Part shown: one piece after another, positions 34,689-43,428 of the stretch
How positions within the stretch are numbered: position 1 is the first letter of the stretch
Layout: the number at the start of each line of letters is the position of its first letter
NCBI RefSeq assembly: GCF_031624635.1
Contig: NZ_JAMQOQ010000003.1
Location: 124,001 to 188,000, forward strand
Direction: 5' to 3'
Origin: Halogeometricum sp. S3BR5-2
GTDB taxonomy: Archaea > Halobacteriota > Halobacteria > Halobacteriales > Haloferacaceae
Length of the DNA stretch: 64,000 nt
Translations under genes and position numbers: made by a program
Notes under the pieces: generated by a model
What the model saw: the letters and a program-made list of their open reading frames with translations, nothing else
Told to the model about the DNA's origin: nothing
Databases searched by the model: none

Positions 34689-35588
34689 ATGTACGACGAC
34701 ATCCTCGTTCCGACCGACGGAAGCGAACACGCGGGTCGCGCCGCCCAGCACGCCGGCTACGTGGCGGGACTGTTCGGCGCGACGGTGCACCTCGTCAGCG
34801 TCGTCGACGTTCAGGCAGCCGCCGGCGCGTTCAACGCTGGGGGCGTAGACAAGGCGTTCACCGACCGATTGGAGGCCGAGGGCCAACGCGCCGTCGAGGC
34901 GGCGGAGGCAGAGATAACGGGGGCCGACGCGGTCCGGACCGCGGTAGTCCGCGGACGGCCCGACAAGGTGATTCTCGACTACGCCGACGAGAACGACGTC
35001 GACCTCGTGGTGATGGGGACGCACGGGCGGACGGGACTGACGCGCTACGTCGCCGGGAGCGTGACGGAGCGAGTGCTCAGACTGTCCGAGGTCCCCGTGC
35101 TAACGGTCCGAGCGGCTGAGGGGCGGGAGGCGAGCGGCTACGAGGAGGTGCTCGTTCCGACCGACGGGAGCGAGTACGCCGAGGCGGCCGTCGACCACGG
35201 ACTCGCCGTCGCCGAGGCGGCCGGCGCGCGCGTCCACGCGGTGAACGTCGTCGACCTCGGCGGGATGACGGCGAGCGCCACCTACGGACTCCCCGAGGAC
35301 GTCGTCGCGCGCATCGAGGCCGACGGCGAGGCGGCGACCGAGGAGGTGGCCTCGCGGGCGCGGGACCGGGGCCTCGAAGCCGTCACCGACGTCCGGCGCG
35401 GGTCGGCCGCGCGGACGCTGTTGGACTACGTCGACCGAAAGGATATCGACCTCGTGGTGATGGGGACGGCCGGCCGGACCGGACTGGACCGATACCTGCT
35501 CGGGAGCACGACCGAGGGAGTCGTCCGGCGGTCCGACGCGCCCGTGCTGGCGGTCAACGCGCGGAACCGAACGTCGGGGTCGGAATAG
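34689..35588 (+). CDS. Tandem universal stress protein, two UspA domains
   Basis: A 299-residue protein made of two UspA repeats, residues 1-143 and about 150-293. Both begin with an ILVPTDGSE-type strand (YDDILVPTDGSEHA; YEEVLVPTDGSEYA). Both end with the ATP-binding signature: VVMGTHGRTGLTRYVAGSVTERV in the first, VVMGTAGRTGLDRYLLGSTTEGV in the second. Both domains therefore keep the GxxGx9GS/T motif of ATP-binding members, unlike the single-domain protein earlier in the window. It probably works as an internal dimer in stress response. A TTTATGA TATA box lies 38 bases before the ATG. Confidence 0.94.
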   Translation: MYDDILVPTDGSEHAGRAAQHAGYVAGLFGATVHLVSVVDVQAAAGAFNAGGVDKAFTDRLEAEGQRAVEAAEAEITGADAVRTAVVRGRPDKVILDYADENDVDLVVMGTHGRTGLTRYVAGSVTERVLRLSEVPVLTVRAAEGREASGYEEVLVPTDGSEYAEAAVDHGLAVAEAAGARVHAVNVVDLGGMTASATYGLPEDVVARIEADGEAATEEVASRARDRGLEAVTDVRRGSAARTLLDYVDRKDIDLVVMGTAGRTGLDRYLLGSTTEGVVRRSDAPVLAVNARNRTSGSE

Positions 35589-35594
35589 AAACCG

Positions 35595-35936
35595 CTACTC
35601 CCCGATTCTGTCCGGGTCCTCGACGTTCTCGAGGATTTCCGCGACGCACTCCAGCACCGCCTCGGGGTCGGCGTTCGCCGCCGCCGCGACCTGTCGGGCG
35701 TGGACGGCCAACGGCGAGAGCAGGTCGTACATCTTCCGGTCGAGGTGGCCGTCCGCGCCGTCGGCGTGGGCGTGGACGTAGTCGGTACCGTTGCGGTACC
35801 GCACCGCGACGAAGAGCGACTCCGGTCGCTCCTCGTCGTCGAGGAGGGCGGCCGCGTCGCGGAGCGACTGTCGGAACGCCTCGGGCGAGGCGCCGGGTCG
35901 CGGACCGCTCGCGGAGTGGCTGGTAGTCTCTTGCAT
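35595..35936 (-). CDS. Small acidic protein of unknown function
   Basis: A 113-residue soluble protein, acidic, mostly helical, with no signal or membrane segment. It contains a central ESLFVAVRYRNGTDYVHAHA strand region and a C-terminal helix (ADPEAVLECVAEILENVED). I do not recognise a family. I use the ATG giving MQETTSHS; a GTG six codons upstream is also possible. It lies tail-to-tail with the tandem UspA gene and 98 bases after the end of the alcohol dehydrogenase gene on the same strand, so it could be the last gene of the lactonase-dehydrogenase operon, although the gap is wide. Confidence 0.65.
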   Translation of the reverse strand: MQETTSHSASGPRPGASPEAFRQSLRDAAALLDDEERPESLFVAVRYRNGTDYVHAHADGADGHLDRKMYDLLSPLAVHARQVAAAANADPEAVLECVAEILENVEDPDRIGE

Positions 35937-36034
35937 ACTTCGGTATCGTTCCACAGTACATACTTCGATATAGCTCTATCTCTATTTACAGACTGTTCTC
36001 CGAAAATAAATTACCGTCGAGGGTGGCGACGCCG

Positions 36035-37354
36035 CTACGTCTCCTCCCAGTTGTTGAGCGCGTCCAAGAAGACGTCGCGCACGTCGTCCTCGGTGACGGG
36101 CCGGGGGTTCGTCCGCAGGAGTCGCTTCTGCGTCTCGACGGTCTGTTCGGCGAGCCAATCGACGTCCTCCTCGGTGATGCCGGCGAGTTCTTCGAGGCCG
36201 CTCGGGAGGACGTTCAGATCGCGTTGGAGTTGGATGTACTGCGCCTTCAGCGCGTCCGTCGCCTCCCGGTCGGTCATCCCGTCGGTGTCGACGCCGAACA
36301 TCTCCGCGACGTCCGCGAACCGGGAAGGGTCGCTCGCGGAGTTGTAGTCGATGGTGCTGGCGGGCGTGAGAACGGCGATGGTCTCGCCGTGCGTCGTGTG
36401 GTACTTGTTGCCGACGGGGTACGCCATCGCGTGGCAGAGAGTTGCCCCCGCGGTCAGTCCCGCGATGGCGCCGAACAGCGCCCCCTGCAGCATGTTCTCG
36501 CGGGCCTCCAGGTCGTCGCCGTTGTGGACGGCGGTGCGGACGTTGCTCGACAGCAGGTCGATGGCCTTCTCCGAGAACATCTCCGTCAGCGGCGTCCGCC
36601 CGGCGTACACCGGTCGGTCGGCCGGGTCGGTCGGCCGCAGCAGCGAGTCGTACTCGTGGGTCGTGTAGCCCTCGATGGCGTGACCGAGGGCGTCCATCGC
36701 CGTCTTCGCCGTCAGGTCCGGCGGGAGCGTCGTCGTGAGCGTCGGGTCGAGGACGGCGGCGTCCGCGCGGACGTGGTTCGAGGAGATACCCTCCTTTATC
36801 TCCTTCTCGGGGACCGAGAGGATGGCGACGGGCGAAATCTCCGCGCCCGTGCCGGCCGTCGTCGGCATCAGAATCAGCGGCGCCCCGGACTCCGTCAGCG
36901 GTTCGCCCTCGCCGGTCGGTTCGGCGACGTAGTCCAGCGGTTCGCCGCCGTTGGCGATGACCGCTCGCGTCACCTTCGCGGTGTCCATGCAACTGCCGCC
37001 GCCGAGACCGACGTAGAAGTCGTATCCGGACTCGCCGGCCTCCTCGCGGACGAACTCGATGCAGTCCGTGACGGCCTCGACGGACGGTTCGCGCTCGGAA
37101 CCGTCGTAGACATCGACGGAGAGACCGTCGTCCTCGATTTCGCCGGCGACGCGGTCCGCGTGACCGATATCGACGAGGTTCTCGTCGGTGACGACGAGTC
37201 CGCGGGCGTCCTCGTCGACGCCCAAGTCGCGGAGTTGAAACGCGAGTTCCTCGGTCGAATCGCGCCCGAAGCGTATCTCCGGCATGTCGATGTGCCACAC
37301 CGTCTCCGGGTCGAGGCTGTGGTTCGGCGCCGAGACGGAGCGCTCGTAGCTCAT
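36035..37354 (-). CDS. Iron-dependent (group III) alcohol dehydrogenase, possible gamma-hydroxybutyrate dehydrogenase
   Basis: A 439-residue enzyme of the iron-containing ADH family. The NAD-binding part has FYVGLGGGSCMDTAKV; PTTAGTGAEISPVAI is the family's second signature. Metal ligands lie in TAMDALGHAIEGYTTHEY and in CHAMAYPVGNKYHTTHGE, which supply the Asp and three His of the iron or zinc site. Its start shares one base with the stop of the lactonase gene (TGATG), so they are tightly coupled. In agrobacterial blcABC operons the same pair, lactonase BlcC and Fe-ADH BlcB, turns gamma-butyrolactone into succinic semialdehyde. The substrate here is inferred from that parallel. Confidence 0.9.
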   Translation of the reverse strand: MSYERSVSAPNHSLDPETVWHIDMPEIRFGRDSTEELAFQLRDLGVDEDARGLVVTDENLVDIGHADRVAGEIEDDGLSVDVYDGSEREPSVEAVTDCIEFVREEAGESGYDFYVGLGGGSCMDTAKVTRAVIANGGEPLDYVAEPTGEGEPLTESGAPLILMPTTAGTGAEISPVAILSVPEKEIKEGISSNHVRADAAVLDPTLTTTLPPDLTAKTAMDALGHAIEGYTTHEYDSLLRPTDPADRPVYAGRTPLTEMFSEKAIDLLSSNVRTAVHNGDDLEARENMLQGALFGAIAGLTAGATLCHAMAYPVGNKYHTTHGETIAVLTPASTIDYNSASDPSRFADVAEMFGVDTDGMTDREATDALKAQYIQLQRDLNVLPSGLEELAGITEEDVDWLAEQTVETQKRLLRTNPRPVTEDDVRDVFLDALNNWEET

Positions 37355-38157
37355 CAGGACCACCCCGACTCGATTTCCGCGAACTGCTCGGGGTCGTGGC
37401 CGTAGACGACCTCGGCGTCGTGACGCCGTTCGAGGTCCTTTAAGACCTGGAGGCTGTCGAACCAGTGGCGACCGCTCCAGAGCAGTTGCGCCCCCAGCGG
37501 AATCTCCTCCTCGTAGTTGTCGCTCTGGTATATCTCGTCGCCCGCGAACACGACGGTACCGTGGTCGTCGAGGTGGATCATCGTCCCCGTGAGTCCGGGC
37601 GTGTGTCCGGGGAGGCGGACGAACTCCGTGTCCTCGAAGTGCGTCTCGCGGTCCTGATGAAGCACCTGCCAGTTCAGGTCGTGGTCGAAGTCCCCGAGGA
37701 TGTACGCGCCGCTTCCCTCCGTCGTCTTCGCGGAGTAGTAGGCGAACTTCAACTCCTCCTCGTGGACGTAGACGGGCACGTCCGTGCCGTCGAAGTGGTG
37801 GAGGCCGCCCGCGTGGTCGAGGTGGAGATGGGTCTGGAACACGGCGTCGATGTCGTCCAGCGAGTAGCCCGCGTCGTCGAGGTCGCCCTCCAGAGTGTGC
37901 TCGCCCACGTCGTGCGGGTAGAACGCCTGCTTCAAGCCCTCCGGCCAGTGGCCGTCGAGGGCGTCCTCGTGGTTGCCGGTGTCCCAGAGGATGGTCGCCT
38001 CGGGGTGGTCGATGACGAGGTTCCACACCGGAATCTCGACGTAGTCCGTCGGCGGGTTCGGTTCGTCGTGGCTCCCGAGCGTGTTACCCTCCACGAGGTA
38101 GTTGAGGTCGCACTCGAGTCCCCCGCGGTCGATGACGTCTATCGTCGCGTCTACCAT
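37354..38157 (-). CDS. Metallo-beta-lactamase-fold lactonase (AttM/BlcC/AiiA type)
   Basis: A 267-residue hydrolase. The dinuclear zinc motif HxHxDH is THLHLDHAGG (His110, His112, Asp114, His115), with further ligands in LPGHTPGLTG and FAGDEIY and a late VVYGHDPEQF. The size and the segments DTGNHEDALDG and QTHLHLDHAGG fit the N-acyl-homoserine-lactonase branch that also includes gamma-butyrolactonase BlcC. It opens the lactone ring in the cytoplasm, having no signal peptide. It is the first gene of a two-gene operon with an Fe-ADH. The ATG giving MVDATIDVID is chosen because the 54 upstream codons cover AT-rich promoter DNA. Confidence 0.9.
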   Translation of the reverse strand: MVDATIDVIDRGGLECDLNYLVEGNTLGSHDEPNPPTDYVEIPVWNLVIDHPEATILWDTGNHEDALDGHWPEGLKQAFYPHDVGEHTLEGDLDDAGYSLDDIDAVFQTHLHLDHAGGLHHFDGTDVPVYVHEEELKFAYYSAKTTEGSGAYILGDFDHDLNWQVLHQDRETHFEDTEFVRLPGHTPGLTGTMIHLDDHGTVVFAGDEIYQSDNYEEEIPLGAQLLWSGRHWFDSLQVLKDLERRHDAEVVYGHDPEQFAEIESGWS

Positions 38158-38648
38158 ACGAACTAATGCGATTAACAATGTCAAAAGACTGGCGGGGGAA
38201 CGGGCAACGCTCGTTCCCTCAGCACCGATAGTTCGGAAGACGGTAAGGAGGGTCCGAGTCGGCGCCTCGTGCCGCGGACGATTGCGGCCGGTATAGATAC
38301 ATATGTAATCAAATGGCACGATATGAATTCGTATTTCGGCGAGAAAACCTTCGTTAGAGAATTCAGATGCATTACCGCGCGTCTAATTGCGAAATCTGAA
38401 ATGTGAACGTCTGACTACGCGATTGTGTATTCGGATTTTGACATCGAGGTGTGAGCTTCCGGTTCCGCACAGACCGCAGCCAGCGTCGGAGCCGGCGCGT
38501 CGACGAACGCCCGTGCGCGGGCGATTCGGGCGGCTCGAACGACCGACGGCGACGGAAACGGCCGCTCGGACCGCTCGAACCGTCTGATTTCAATAAAATA
38601 TACCCGAAAATAATTAGTTTTAATGGACGGCATACACACTCTCCGTGT
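38158..38648. promoter_or_regulatory. Divergent control region of lactonase operon and aminotransferase
   Basis: This 491-base region has no gene. At 38196-38218 GGGAACG...CGTTCCC forms a hairpin. The AT-rich section 38295-38430 includes TTCAGA at 38362 and TCTGAA at 38395, an inverted pair 27 bases apart that echoes the CTGAAA/TTTCAG elements elsewhere in the window. Near the aminotransferase, AATTAGTTTTAATGG (about 38611-38625) gives a TATA element about 30 bases before the ATG. Shared control of both sides is plausible. Confidence 0.45.
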
Positions 38649-40019
38649 ATGGACAGGCACACCGCGGAACCGACAGCCGAGGGTCTACCGGGTCCGAACG
38701 CCGCGGAGTGGATCGAGTTTCACTCGGAACACGCCGCGCCGAGCGAGTACTCCCACGAATTCGTCTGGGACGTGACCGCGGAGGCGGACGGGCCGTTCGT
38801 CACCGACGTGGACGGGAACGTCCTCCTCGATTTCACCTGCCACATCGGCGCGGCCCCCCTCGGATACAACAACGAGAAGGTGCTCGGGAAACTCCGCGAG
38901 TTCGACCTCGTAGAGCCGATGAAGATAGCGGGGCAGGACATGTACTACGGCGCCGGGCCGGACCCCGAGGAGTCGCCGTTCCCGGGGGCAAGTCACCTGA
39001 TGGAGAAGCTCTGTGAAGTCTCCGACCAGTACGGGATGGACACCGTCTTCCTCTCGAACTCCGGCGCCGAAGCGGTGGAGAACGCGCTGAAGATAACGTA
39101 CGACGACGCGCCGGCGGCGAAGTACGGCTTCGCCTTCGAGGGAAGCTTCCACGGCCGGACGATGGCGACGCTGTCGGTCACGCGGTCCAACGAGGTGTAC
39201 ACCCGACACTACCCCGAGATTTCGGGGGTCAAGACCGTCCCGTTCTGCACCGACCGGCGCTGCACCGAAGGCGAGTGCGACTGCGGGTTCTCGCCCCGCG
39301 AGGGGTCGCAGTTGCGGCGGGCGCTGTCCCCGGAAGGCGGCCACGTCAACCCCGAGGAGGTGGCGTTCGTCGTGATGGAACCGATTCAGGGCGTCGGCGG
39401 CTACCGCTTCCCGAGCGAGGCGTTCATGCGCGAGGTCGGAGCCGTCACCGACGAGTACGACATCCCGCTGGTCGTCGACGAGATACAGTCGGGCGTCGGG
39501 CGGACCGGCGAGATGTGGGCGGCGGACCACTACCCCATCGAACCCGACGTCATCGCCAGCGCGAAGGGTCTCCGGGTCGGCGCGACCATCTCGAACTCCG
39601 ACCTCTTCCCGAGCGAGTCGAACCGCCTGGGGTCGACGTTCGGCGGCGGCGACATCCTCTCGTCGATGCAGGGCGTGTTCACGCTCGAAGCCATCGAGGA
39701 GCACGACCTCTTGGACAACGCCACCGAACGCGGCCGACAGGCGAAGGAACTGCTCCGCGACGACGCGTCGGAGTACGTCGAGGACGTGCGCGGGAAGGGA
39801 CTCATGCTCGCCGTCGAGTTCGACACCGCCGAGCGCCGCAGTGCGGTCGTCGAGGAGTCGCTGAAGCGCGGCCTCCTCACGCTCGGGTGCGGAAAGAAGA
39901 CGATTCGGCTCCTCCCGCCGCTGGATTCGACCGAGCGCGAAATCGAACTGGGAATCGGTATCTTCACCGACGCCGTCGACGCCGCGGGCAACGAAGTCGC
40001 CTCCGCCCCGTCGTCGTAA
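38649..40019 (+). CDS. Class III (GABA-type) aminotransferase with Cys cluster
   Basis: A 456-residue PLP enzyme of the acetylornithine/4-aminobutyrate aminotransferase class. Landmarks are FLSNSGAEAVENALK (phosphate loop), FEGSFHGRTMATLS, VVMEPIQGVGGY, PLVVDEIQSGVGRTG (the Asp that pairs with the pyridine nitrogen) and IASAKGLRVGA (the PLP-binding Lys). Between them, Cys200, Cys205, Cys210 and Cys212 form a compact CX4CX4CXC cluster that could bind a metal. It is divergent from the lactonase-dehydrogenase operon. If it acts on GABA it would give succinic semialdehyde, the same product as that operon. Other omega-amino acids are possible. Confidence 0.9.
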   Translation: MDRHTAEPTAEGLPGPNAAEWIEFHSEHAAPSEYSHEFVWDVTAEADGPFVTDVDGNVLLDFTCHIGAAPLGYNNEKVLGKLREFDLVEPMKIAGQDMYYGAGPDPEESPFPGASHLMEKLCEVSDQYGMDTVFLSNSGAEAVENALKITYDDAPAAKYGFAFEGSFHGRTMATLSVTRSNEVYTRHYPEISGVKTVPFCTDRRCTEGECDCGFSPREGSQLRRALSPEGGHVNPEEVAFVVMEPIQGVGGYRFPSEAFMREVGAVTDEYDIPLVVDEIQSGVGRTGEMWAADHYPIEPDVIASAKGLRVGATISNSDLFPSESNRLGSTFGGGDILSSMQGVFTLEAIEEHDLLDNATERGRQAKELLRDDASEYVEDVRGKGLMLAVEFDTAERRSAVVEESLKRGLLTLGCGKKTIRLLPPLDSTEREIELGIGIFTDAVDAAGNEVASAPSS

Positions 40020-40075
40020 CGAACTCTCTGTTTTCTTTTCTTCTCTCGGCCGCCCGCATCGGCCCCGAGCGACGG

Positions 40076-42049
40076 CTACCGCGTCCACGTCTGCTCGAAG
40101 ACCGGTTCGCCGTCGTGCGTCACCTCGGTCCGCACCCGGCAGAGCGACCGGGCGATGCGACTGGTCGCGCACACCTCGAAGGTTCCGAGCGCGTTCTCGA
40201 CGGTCAGCGTCAGTTCGTTACGCGCGGACGCCGACCCGGGGTCGTCCCGCCGCACGGACGCCTCGAACGCCCCCTCGCGCGTCAGCGTCCCGTGCGGGAG
40301 GTCGACGCGCAGTTCGTCCGTCTTCTCGACGCGGGCTTCCCCGGCGGCGTGTTCCCGAGCGGTCACCCACGATGACGACCCCGAGGCGCGCTCGGGGGTC
40401 GTCGGCAGGCGGTCGTCTGGAGGCGCCATCGGCACGGCGTCGTCGAACGCGACGCGGTCCAGCCGCCGCCCCGGAAACCGGAGCAGGGCCGGGTCGTCGG
40501 GCGAGGACCGGAGTGTGAACGACCCCCGCTCGGGCGTCGGCAGCACCGCCGGGAACAGCGACGACCCGACGGCGACCCGGATGCGATGGCCCGCCTCGAA
40601 GACGTGCGACTTCGGCGCGAGGGGGACCGAGAGCTCGGTCGGTTCGCCGGGCGTCATCGGCGTTCGCTCGTCGATGCCGTCGCGGTACGCCCCGCTGAGG
40701 ACGCCGTAGGTGACGAGTCTTCCCTGACCGTCGGGTGCCACGTCGACGACGCGGACTGCCACCGTCGGGTCGGCGACGGTCGATTCGAGCGAGAGCGAGA
40801 CAGCGCCCGTCCCGGTGAGTTCGACCGCCGTCTCCAGTGTGGGCGTGTCGAACGTGAGACTGCGCGCATCGTCGTCGTTCGTGACCGGCGGGGCGACCGT
40901 CGCGCCGTAGGGGTCGACGGACGCGGGGCCGACCGTCGGGTCGAACTCGTACGTCTCCTCGACCGCGCCCGCACCCGGGTCCGCATCGTACTCGACGGGT
41001 GGAACGAGTCCCTCCGGCGCGAGGGCGAACGCGAGCGCGTCGTCTTCGGCCGTCGCGAGCGTCGGCCAACGGTCGAGGCCGCGCCACTCACCCGCCGTCG
41101 TTCCGCCGCCGTCGCGTTCCGTCCAGACGCGGAATTTGGGGAGGTCCGGCGCCCCCGTCTCTCCCTTCTCCAGGAAGCGGTCGAACCACGCGCGCACCTG
41201 CCGGCGGAAGTCGACCGCCGACTCGCGCCCGCGGTGGGGCATCCGGTGGCGCCACGGGCCGAACAACACCCGCGTGGGAGCGTCGATGCGGTCGACGTAC
41301 CGCACCGTGTCCTCGATGTACGGGTCGCGCCAGCCGTCGACGGCGAGGACGGGGACGTCGATTCGCTCGACCGGGATGACCTTGTCGTCCCAGTACGCCT
41401 CGTGCGGGCCGTTGTCGAGGAACTGGAACAGCCACGGGTCGCGGTCGGGCAGTCGGTCGAGGCGGTCGCGCCACGCCGCCATCGCCGCCGGGTTCGGGTT
41501 CGACGGCGGCTTGGCGTCCAGCGCCTGCATCAGCGTGAGCCAGTCCATCCCGATGGTCAGGAACTCGAACAGGCCGCCGTAGGTGTAGGCGTTGCGCACC
41601 CCCTCGAACGGGGTGTGGATGGGAACGATGGCCTCCAGTCCGTCGGGTCGCTGCGCGGCGGCGTCGAGCGCCGTGATGCCGCCGTAGGACTTCCCGAACA
41701 TCCCCACCTTCCCGGTGGTCCACGGTCGGTCGGCCAGCCACTCGACTATCTCGGCGGGTTCGGCGCCCTCGCGGCGCGTGAACGGTTCGTCGACGAACCC
41801 GGTCGACGCCCCCGACCCGACCATGTCGGCGACGACGACTTCGTACCCGCTCGCGGCGAGATACCGGTTCAACGGGTCGTAGGCCCCGTACGTGACGCTG
41901 TCCTGCTGCGGGTAGGGCACGTACGTCAGGAGCGCCGGCGACGGTCCATCCGTCTCCGGTTCGTACCGCGTCGCGGCGACGGTGTCCTCTTCCAGAGGAA
42001 TGCGCACGTTCTCGTGCCGTCGGACCCCGCTCAGTTCGTCCTCAGACAT
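40076..42049 (-). CDS. CocE/NonD-family alpha/beta hydrolase (X-Pro dipeptidyl-peptidase S15 type)
   Basis: A 657-residue serine hydrolase. The N-terminal alpha/beta hydrolase domain contains the nucleophile elbow GKSYGG (in VGMFGKSYGGITALDAAA), the oxyanion-region LLTYVPYPQQDS, ADMVGSGAS and the late catalytic Asp and His blocks VDGWRDPY and GPWRHRMPH. The C-terminal half is a jelly-roll beta domain (PLAPKSHVFEAGHRIRVAVGSS is its hallmark). Such enzymes cleave esters such as cocaine or acyl amides or Xaa-Pro dipeptides; no signal peptide is present. I start at the ATG giving MSEDELSG, with a GTG four codons upstream possible. Confidence 0.9.
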   Translation of the reverse strand: MSEDELSGVRRHENVRIPLEEDTVAATRYEPETDGPSPALLTYVPYPQQDSVTYGAYDPLNRYLAASGYEVVVADMVGSGASTGFVDEPFTRREGAEPAEIVEWLADRPWTTGKVGMFGKSYGGITALDAAAQRPDGLEAIVPIHTPFEGVRNAYTYGGLFEFLTIGMDWLTLMQALDAKPPSNPNPAAMAAWRDRLDRLPDRDPWLFQFLDNGPHEAYWDDKVIPVERIDVPVLAVDGWRDPYIEDTVRYVDRIDAPTRVLFGPWRHRMPHRGRESAVDFRRQVRAWFDRFLEKGETGAPDLPKFRVWTERDGGGTTAGEWRGLDRWPTLATAEDDALAFALAPEGLVPPVEYDADPGAGAVEETYEFDPTVGPASVDPYGATVAPPVTNDDDARSLTFDTPTLETAVELTGTGAVSLSLESTVADPTVAVRVVDVAPDGQGRLVTYGVLSGAYRDGIDERTPMTPGEPTELSVPLAPKSHVFEAGHRIRVAVGSSLFPAVLPTPERGSFTLRSSPDDPALLRFPGRRLDRVAFDDAVPMAPPDDRLPTTPERASGSSSWVTAREHAAGEARVEKTDELRVDLPHGTLTREGAFEASVRRDDPGSASARNELTLTVENALGTFEVCATSRIARSLCRVRTEVTHDGEPVFEQTWTR

Positions 42050-42147
42050 CGCCGAGTCCACCGCCGCGAATCGTGCGTGCTGCTATCATATGTCGTGAAA
42101 AGAGACCGCCGCGGGATAAAGGTGCAGTGTCGACCGACGGCAGGCGC

Positions 42148-43428
42148 TCACCCGAGCGTGTGCGACGCGACGGCGACGCCGTCGGCGTCGTCCAGCGACG
42201 CGAACACCTCGCGGAGATGCTCCCGGCCGGTGCCTTCGACGCCGACGGTGACGGGCGTCCGGTTCGGCGGGTCGTCCGCCGTCCGGTCGGCGCGTTGGAC
42301 GGCGTCGAGTCCGGCCCCTCGGTCGGAGACGATATCGCCGACCCGGCCGAGGGCCGCCGGCCACTCCCTGACGTGCAGTCGCGCCTCGGCGTAGCGGTCG
42401 AGTTCGAACAGGCCTGTTCGCGTCAGTTCGGCGTGCTCGGTCAGGTCGACGTTCCCGCCGGAGACGATGCAGGCGACGTGTTCGTCCGTCGCGTCGACTT
42501 TCCCCGAGAGGAGAGCGGCGACGGGCGCCGCGCCCGCCGCCTCGGCGACGGTCTTCGCCCGTTCGGCCAGCAGAGTGACGGCGACGGCCATCTCGCGGTC
42601 GGAGACCGACACCACGTCGTCGACGCGTTCGCGGATGACCGCGAACGTCTTCCCGAGCAGACGCGCGTCGGCGATTCCCTCGGCGGCGGTGTCGATATCG
42701 GAGAGCCGGTGTATCTCGTCGCGCTCCAAGGACGGCTTGGCGTGTGCCGCCCCTTCGGGTTGGACGCCGACGACGCGGATATCCGTGTCGTGCGCCTTCA
42801 GCGTCGTGGCGACGCCCGAGATGAGACCGCCGCCGCCAATGGAGACGAGGACGGTGTCCACCTCGGGGTACTGGTCGCGTATCTCCGCGCCGACGGTGCC
42901 CTGCCCGGCGATGACGCCCGCGTCGTCGAACGGGTGGACGAACTCGTACCCCTCCTCGTCGGCGAGTTCGAGGGCGCGTTCGTAGGAGCGCTCGTAGATG
43001 TCCCCCTCGACGAGCACCTCCGCGCCGTAGCCGCGGGTGGCCGTTATCTTCGCCGCGGGCGTCACCTCGGGGACGACGACGGTGGTGTCGATATCGAGGA
43101 GACGTCCCGCGAGGGCGACGCCCTGCGCGTGGTTGCCCGCGCTGGCGGCGACGACGCCGCGGGCTTTCGCCTCCTCGGGGAGCGTCGCCATCGTGTTGTA
43201 CGCGCCGCGAATCTTGAACGACCCCGTCCGCTGCGCGTTCTCCAGTTTGAGGCCGACGGACGCCGCGCCCGACATCTCGGCGAACGTCGTCGAGACGTCC
43301 AGCGGCGTCTCGTGGGCCACGCCGTCGATGCGTTCGCGGGCCGCCGCCACGTCCGCGGCGGTGACGACGGCGTCGGCGCTCTCCGGAACCGAGCCGTCGC
43401 TCTCCTCGTTACCGGGCACCGGACTCAC
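42148..43428 (-). CDS. Threonine ammonia-lyase / EutB-like PLP dehydratase with ACT-like tail
   Basis: A 426-residue fold-type II PLP enzyme. The PLP lysine is Lys72 in GSFKIRGAYN, the substrate loop is SAGNHAQGVALAG, and the phosphate-binding glycine loop is SIGGGGLISG. The last about 80 residues form an ACT-like regulatory domain (ARLHVREWPAALGRVGDIV). It removes ammonia from threonine or a related beta-hydroxy amino acid, releasing 2-oxobutyrate. EutB of hydroxyectoine-degrading bacteria is of the same family, and an ectoine-hydrolase-like gene lies 4 kb away, so that role is an alternative. The GTG start overlaps the M20 gene upstream by 20 bases. Confidence 0.9.
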   Translation of the reverse strand: MSPVPGNEESDGSVPESADAVVTAADVAAARERIDGVAHETPLDVSTTFAEMSGAASVGLKLENAQRTGSFKIRGAYNTMATLPEEAKARGVVAASAGNHAQGVALAGRLLDIDTTVVVPEVTPAAKITATRGYGAEVLVEGDIYERSYERALELADEEGYEFVHPFDDAGVIAGQGTVGAEIRDQYPEVDTVLVSIGGGGLISGVATTLKAHDTDIRVVGVQPEGAAHAKPSLERDEIHRLSDIDTAAEGIADARLLGKTFAVIRERVDDVVSVSDREMAVAVTLLAERAKTVAEAAGAAPVAALLSGKVDATDEHVACIVSGGNVDLTEHAELTRTGLFELDRYAEARLHVREWPAALGRVGDIVSDRGAGLDAVQRADRTADDPPNRTPVTVGVEGTGREHLREVFASLDDADGVAVASHTLG

